Source of the DNA: Butyrivibrio hungatei DSM 14810
GTDB taxonomy: Bacteria; Bacillota; Clostridia; Lachnospirales; Lachnospiraceae
Assembly: GCF_900143205.1 (NCBI RefSeq)
Contig: NZ_FRDH01000005.1
Location: 124,001 to 188,000 of the forward strand
Reading direction: 5' to 3'
DNA: 64,000 bases
Shown here: positions 61,388 to 64,000 of the stretch, piece by piece
Numbering within the stretch: the first letter of the stretch is position 1
How the letters are laid out: each line of letters begins with the position of its first letter
The notes under the pieces: model-generated
The model's database searches: none
Told to the model about the DNA's origin: nothing
Seen by the model: the letters and a program-made list of their open reading frames with translations, nothing else
Made by a program: the position numbers and the translations under genes

Positions 61388-63832
61388 ATGAAAATGTCTG
61401 AAGAGAAAAAATCTGAGAAAAAGAAGTATTATGTGCCTATAGTGATGTTTTTGAGCGCATTCCTTATGTATGTGCTGGCGGCACTTCCTATTTTTGTTAG
61501 GAGAGGTCTGCCTTTCTTTTACTATGGCGATTATAACGTACAGCAGATCCCATTTTATCTTGCTGCCCATAGAGCAGTAGAAAACGGTGATTTTTTCTGG
61601 AACTGGAATATTGATCTTGGTGGTACTATGTTTGGCGACTTTGCCTTTTATCTTTGGGGAAGTCCATTCTTTTGGATCACTATGCTCTTTGATGAGAGTG
61701 CGATTCCATATCTTATGCCATTTCTGATGGCACTTAAATATGCTACAGCTGCTACATGTGCATATCTTTATATTTCACGTTATGTCCACAAATATACCTA
61801 TGCAATGGTAGGTGGCTATCTCTATGCATTTTCCGGTTTTAACGCCTGCAACATCGTATTTAACCACTTTACTGATTCAGTAGCATTTTTCCCATTGTTC
61901 CTTATGGCCTTTGAAAATCTTATGGCAGTGGATCACAAGGATGAAGAGGGCGCCTTTAAGCTTTCAGGTAAGCCATTTATTCTTTTTGCGCTTATAACTG
62001 CATTTATGTCCATAGTTAACTATTATTTCTTCTTTGGACAGGTGTTGTTCCTTGTTATCTATTTCTTTGTAAGATACACACAGGGTAATAACTTTAAGAC
62101 TATCTGCAAGATGTTTGTTAGAGCCCTTCTTGGTGGCATTACAGGTGTTATGCTTGCTGCATTTTTCCTGTTGCAGGCCTTTGCAGGAATTCAGGGTAAC
62201 TCAAGACTTGATAATTTCATAAATGGCTATGATATCCTTGTTTATCCAAGTGAGAAGCTTTTGTGGGATATCGTAAAGAGCCTTTCTATGCTTCCTGATA
62301 TCATTGGTAAGGGGACCTTGTTCTATACAGGAACGGTCAAGAATGCTTCCCTTGCAGCATATATTCCTTTATTTGGTATTTCAGGTGTTGTTGCGTTCTT
62401 TTTACTTAACAAAAAGAAGAAAAACTGGGAAAAGACTATCCTTATCGTATGCGCAGTTATGGCTGTGATCCCGGTGCTTAATGCATCTTTTTCCATGTTC
62501 AATAGCTCATATTATGCTAGATGGTTCTACATGCCAATCCTCATTATGTGCCTTATGACGGCACAGGTTGCAGAAAGAGGTAAGTCTCACCAGCTTAAGG
62601 TTGGTACTGTTGTTGCTGTTGTCATGTTCCTTTTCTTTGTGGGAGTATATTTTTTCCCATCCAAGAATGATGCGGGCGAAACAGTTTTCTTTAACATGAC
62701 TGAGAACAGCAAGATCTTCCTTTTGGATGTTCTTGGAACAGCTATCATGAGCTTTATCCTTCTTATACTGGTATTTGTGGTTCCAAAGAAGATCGGTAAA
62801 AAAGACAGATTTCCTATAACCATAAGAGACAGGATCATACTCTTTACAGTTATAGCAAGCTGTATCTTGTCAACCTTTATACCTCTTCAGAACGGAAGCT
62901 CTATCATAAGCGATAAGGGTAAGACCAAATGGCAGGAGCAGATGCTCTTTAATAAGACAGTTGTTGATCAGAGTGATTTCTGCAGAGGAGAAGTGGATAG
63001 TACTTCCACCAACTATGATATGGCTTGGGGAATCCCTTCAATTCACTGCTTCCTTAGTACGGTTCCATCTGAGATCTTTGATTTCCTACATGGAACACTT
63101 GATATTAACAGAACAGTAGAGACCACTATTCCTGTTAACAGAGTAGGAGCAAGGGCTATCCTATCTGCAAGATACTATATGGAAAATGCTATTATCAGTA
63201 AGAACAGGATCTTCAATAATGGCGAAGGTACAGATGGATACGTTTTTCATGATACACAGAATGGTTTTGACGTATTTGAAAATAAGAACTTTATCCCAAT
63301 GGGATTTACCTATGATTACTACATAACAGAGTCTGAGTGGGAAGACCTTGATCCTGAAGACCATGACTATGACCTTTCTAGGGTACTTATCATTTCTGAT
63401 GATGATGCCCTTAAGTATGGCGATAGCCTCATTATGACTGAGCTTACAGCAGAAGATCTCTTAAATGATGAGATGAACTACTATAGATTTGAAAAAGAGT
63501 GTGAAAACAGAAAAGCAACTTCATGCTCAAGCTTTATTACAGATACTTACGGCTTTAGTGCTACAACCTCAATACTCAAGGACAACACTTTGGTATTCTT
63601 CTCAGTACCATTTACAGAGGGCTTTAGCTGCACTGTAGATGGAAAAGAGACAGAGATTGTAAGAGCTGATTATGGCCTTATGGCAATACCTGTATCTGGC
63701 GGTGTTCATGAGATAAGAGTTACATATACACCAGAAGGATTCAAGAATGGCGGCATTCTTAGTTTGATAGCCCTCATTATTCTCTTGGTTTATGGCACAT
63801 ACACATTAAAAATAATCAAGAAAAACGATTAA
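61388..63832 (+). CDS. YfhO family membrane protein
   Basis: This 814-residue protein has about a dozen membrane helices in its first two thirds and a soluble, extracytoplasmic C-terminal region before a last helix and basic tail. The opening FYYGDYNVQQIPFYLAAHRA and FFWNWNIDLGGTMFGDF match the YfhO family. That family has a GT-C-like fold and is implicated in glycosylation of lipoteichoic acid or other surface polymers. The acidic Asp in the first outer loop (GDYNVQQ) fits the GT-C catalytic position. AAGAGGT precedes the ATG. It separates ilvC from leuC and has no evident link to amino acid synthesis. Confidence 0.87.
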   Translation: MKMSEEKKSEKKKYYVPIVMFLSAFLMYVLAALPIFVRRGLPFFYYGDYNVQQIPFYLAAHRAVENGDFFWNWNIDLGGTMFGDFAFYLWGSPFFWITMLFDESAIPYLMPFLMALKYATAATCAYLYISRYVHKYTYAMVGGYLYAFSGFNACNIVFNHFTDSVAFFPLFLMAFENLMAVDHKDEEGAFKLSGKPFILFALITAFMSIVNYYFFFGQVLFLVIYFFVRYTQGNNFKTICKMFVRALLGGITGVMLAAFFLLQAFAGIQGNSRLDNFINGYDILVYPSEKLLWDIVKSLSMLPDIIGKGTLFYTGTVKNASLAAYIPLFGISGVVAFFLLNKKKKNWEKTILIVCAVMAVIPVLNASFSMFNSSYYARWFYMPILIMCLMTAQVAERGKSHQLKVGTVVAVVMFLFFVGVYFFPSKNDAGETVFFNMTENSKIFLLDVLGTAIMSFILLILVFVVPKKIGKKDRFPITIRDRIILFTVIASCILSTFIPLQNGSSIISDKGKTKWQEQMLFNKTVVDQSDFCRGEVDSTSTNYDMAWGIPSIHCFLSTVPSEIFDFLHGTLDINRTVETTIPVNRVGARAILSARYYMENAIISKNRIFNNGEGTDGYVFHDTQNGFDVFENKNFIPMGFTYDYYITESEWEDLDPEDHDYDLSRVLIISDDDALKYGDSLIMTELTAEDLLNDEMNYYRFEKECENRKATSCSSFITDTYGFSATTSILKDNTLVFFSVPFTEGFSCTVDGKETEIVRADYGLMAIPVSGGVHEIRVTYTPEGFKNGGILSLIALIILLVYGTYTLKIIKKND

Positions 63833-63917
63833 ATTTGTTATGTGTTTTACTTCCTTTTACTATGTTATATTTACTATATTGTTTTTGATATAAATTAAGG
63901 CAAGGAGATATGACAGT

Positions 63918-64000
63918 ATGAGCGGAATGACCATGAGCCAGAAGATTTTGGCAGCACATGCGGGACTTTCAGAGGTTAAGGCTGGACAGCTTATAGAGGC
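63918..64000 (+). CDS. leuC: 3-isopropylmalate dehydratase large subunit (start only)
   Basis: Only the first 27 codons are in the window. MSGMTMSQKILAAHAGL followed by VKAGQLIEA is the characteristic N terminus of LeuC, the aconitase-family enzyme of leucine synthesis. AAGGAGA lies 9 nt before the ATG. Its position after ilvB, ilvN, ilvH and ilvC fits a branched-chain amino acid locus that continues to the right. Confidence 0.85.
   Translation, partial: MSGMTMSQKILAAHAGLSEVKAGQLIE

Overview
The window reads as a chromosomal segment of an anaerobic, fibre-degrading Firmicute of the Lachnospiraceae, most like Butyrivibrio or Pseudobutyrivibrio. This rests on low-to-moderate GC, strong AGGAGG-type ribosome binding sites, intrinsic terminators, Gram-positive lipoproteins and C-terminal membrane anchors, a PPi-type phosphofructokinase with pyruvate phosphate dikinase, and large cytosolic glycosidase sets beside LplB-type ABC importers. 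I make no species call. Almost every gene is on the + strand; the DegV-family gene is the exception. I see no rRNA, tRNA, CRISPR array, prophage or intact insertion sequence.

Layout. (1) 1-6135: an anchored EEP-fold phosphodiesterase, PPi-type PFK, HU, a GGDEF-EAL protein, an HPr/Crh-like protein without the active histidine, and a convergent DegV gene. (2) 6136-6661: a gene-free stretch with a strong promoter and a structured RNA of about 260 nt. (3) 6662-18752: a two-domain CaiB/BaiF CoA-transferase, an MFS sugar transporter, a cytosolic GH115 alpha-glucuronidase-like enzyme, an SGNH/MBOAT pair for surface O-acylation, a hypothetical protein, a membrane EAL phosphodiesterase and a glycerophosphodiesterase. 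(4) 18953-21781: pyruvate phosphate dikinase with an unusual C-terminal tail. (5) 21981-40348: a polysaccharide-utilisation locus with GH78, a membrane AraC regulator, GH2, two ABC permeases, a binding lipoprotein, GH36, GH95 and GH31, followed by ApbE. The exo-enzymes lack signal peptides. The GH31/GH2/GH95 combination is what is needed to strip the side chains of imported fucogalactoxyloglucan oligosaccharides. (6) 40382-46975: a DedA/TVP38 protein, an RsbW-like ATPase, a FapA/DUF342 protein with twelve tandem 26-residue repeats, a PilZ-like protein and a coiled-coil surface protein. (7) 47118-59261: one apparent transcription unit running from the F-type ATP synthase through a lipoprotein, an acyltransferase and cobalamin-dependent methionine synthase to acetolactate synthase. 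(8) 59555-64000: a second acetolactate synthase small subunit, ketol-acid reductoisomerase, a YfhO membrane protein and the start of leuC.

The most unusual observation is in the ATP synthase. There is no delta-subunit gene between atpF and atpA. Instead the alpha subunit has an extra ~82 residues at its N terminus that match the C-terminal, b-binding domain of delta/OSCP. Delta's N-terminal helical bundle is absent from the operon. Other items worth attention are the pseudoknotted RNA at about 6320-6587, the 26-residue repeats, a set of long inverted repeats in front of ppdK, ilvH, ilvC and the GH36 gene, and a conserved hairpin apex found at two distant loci.
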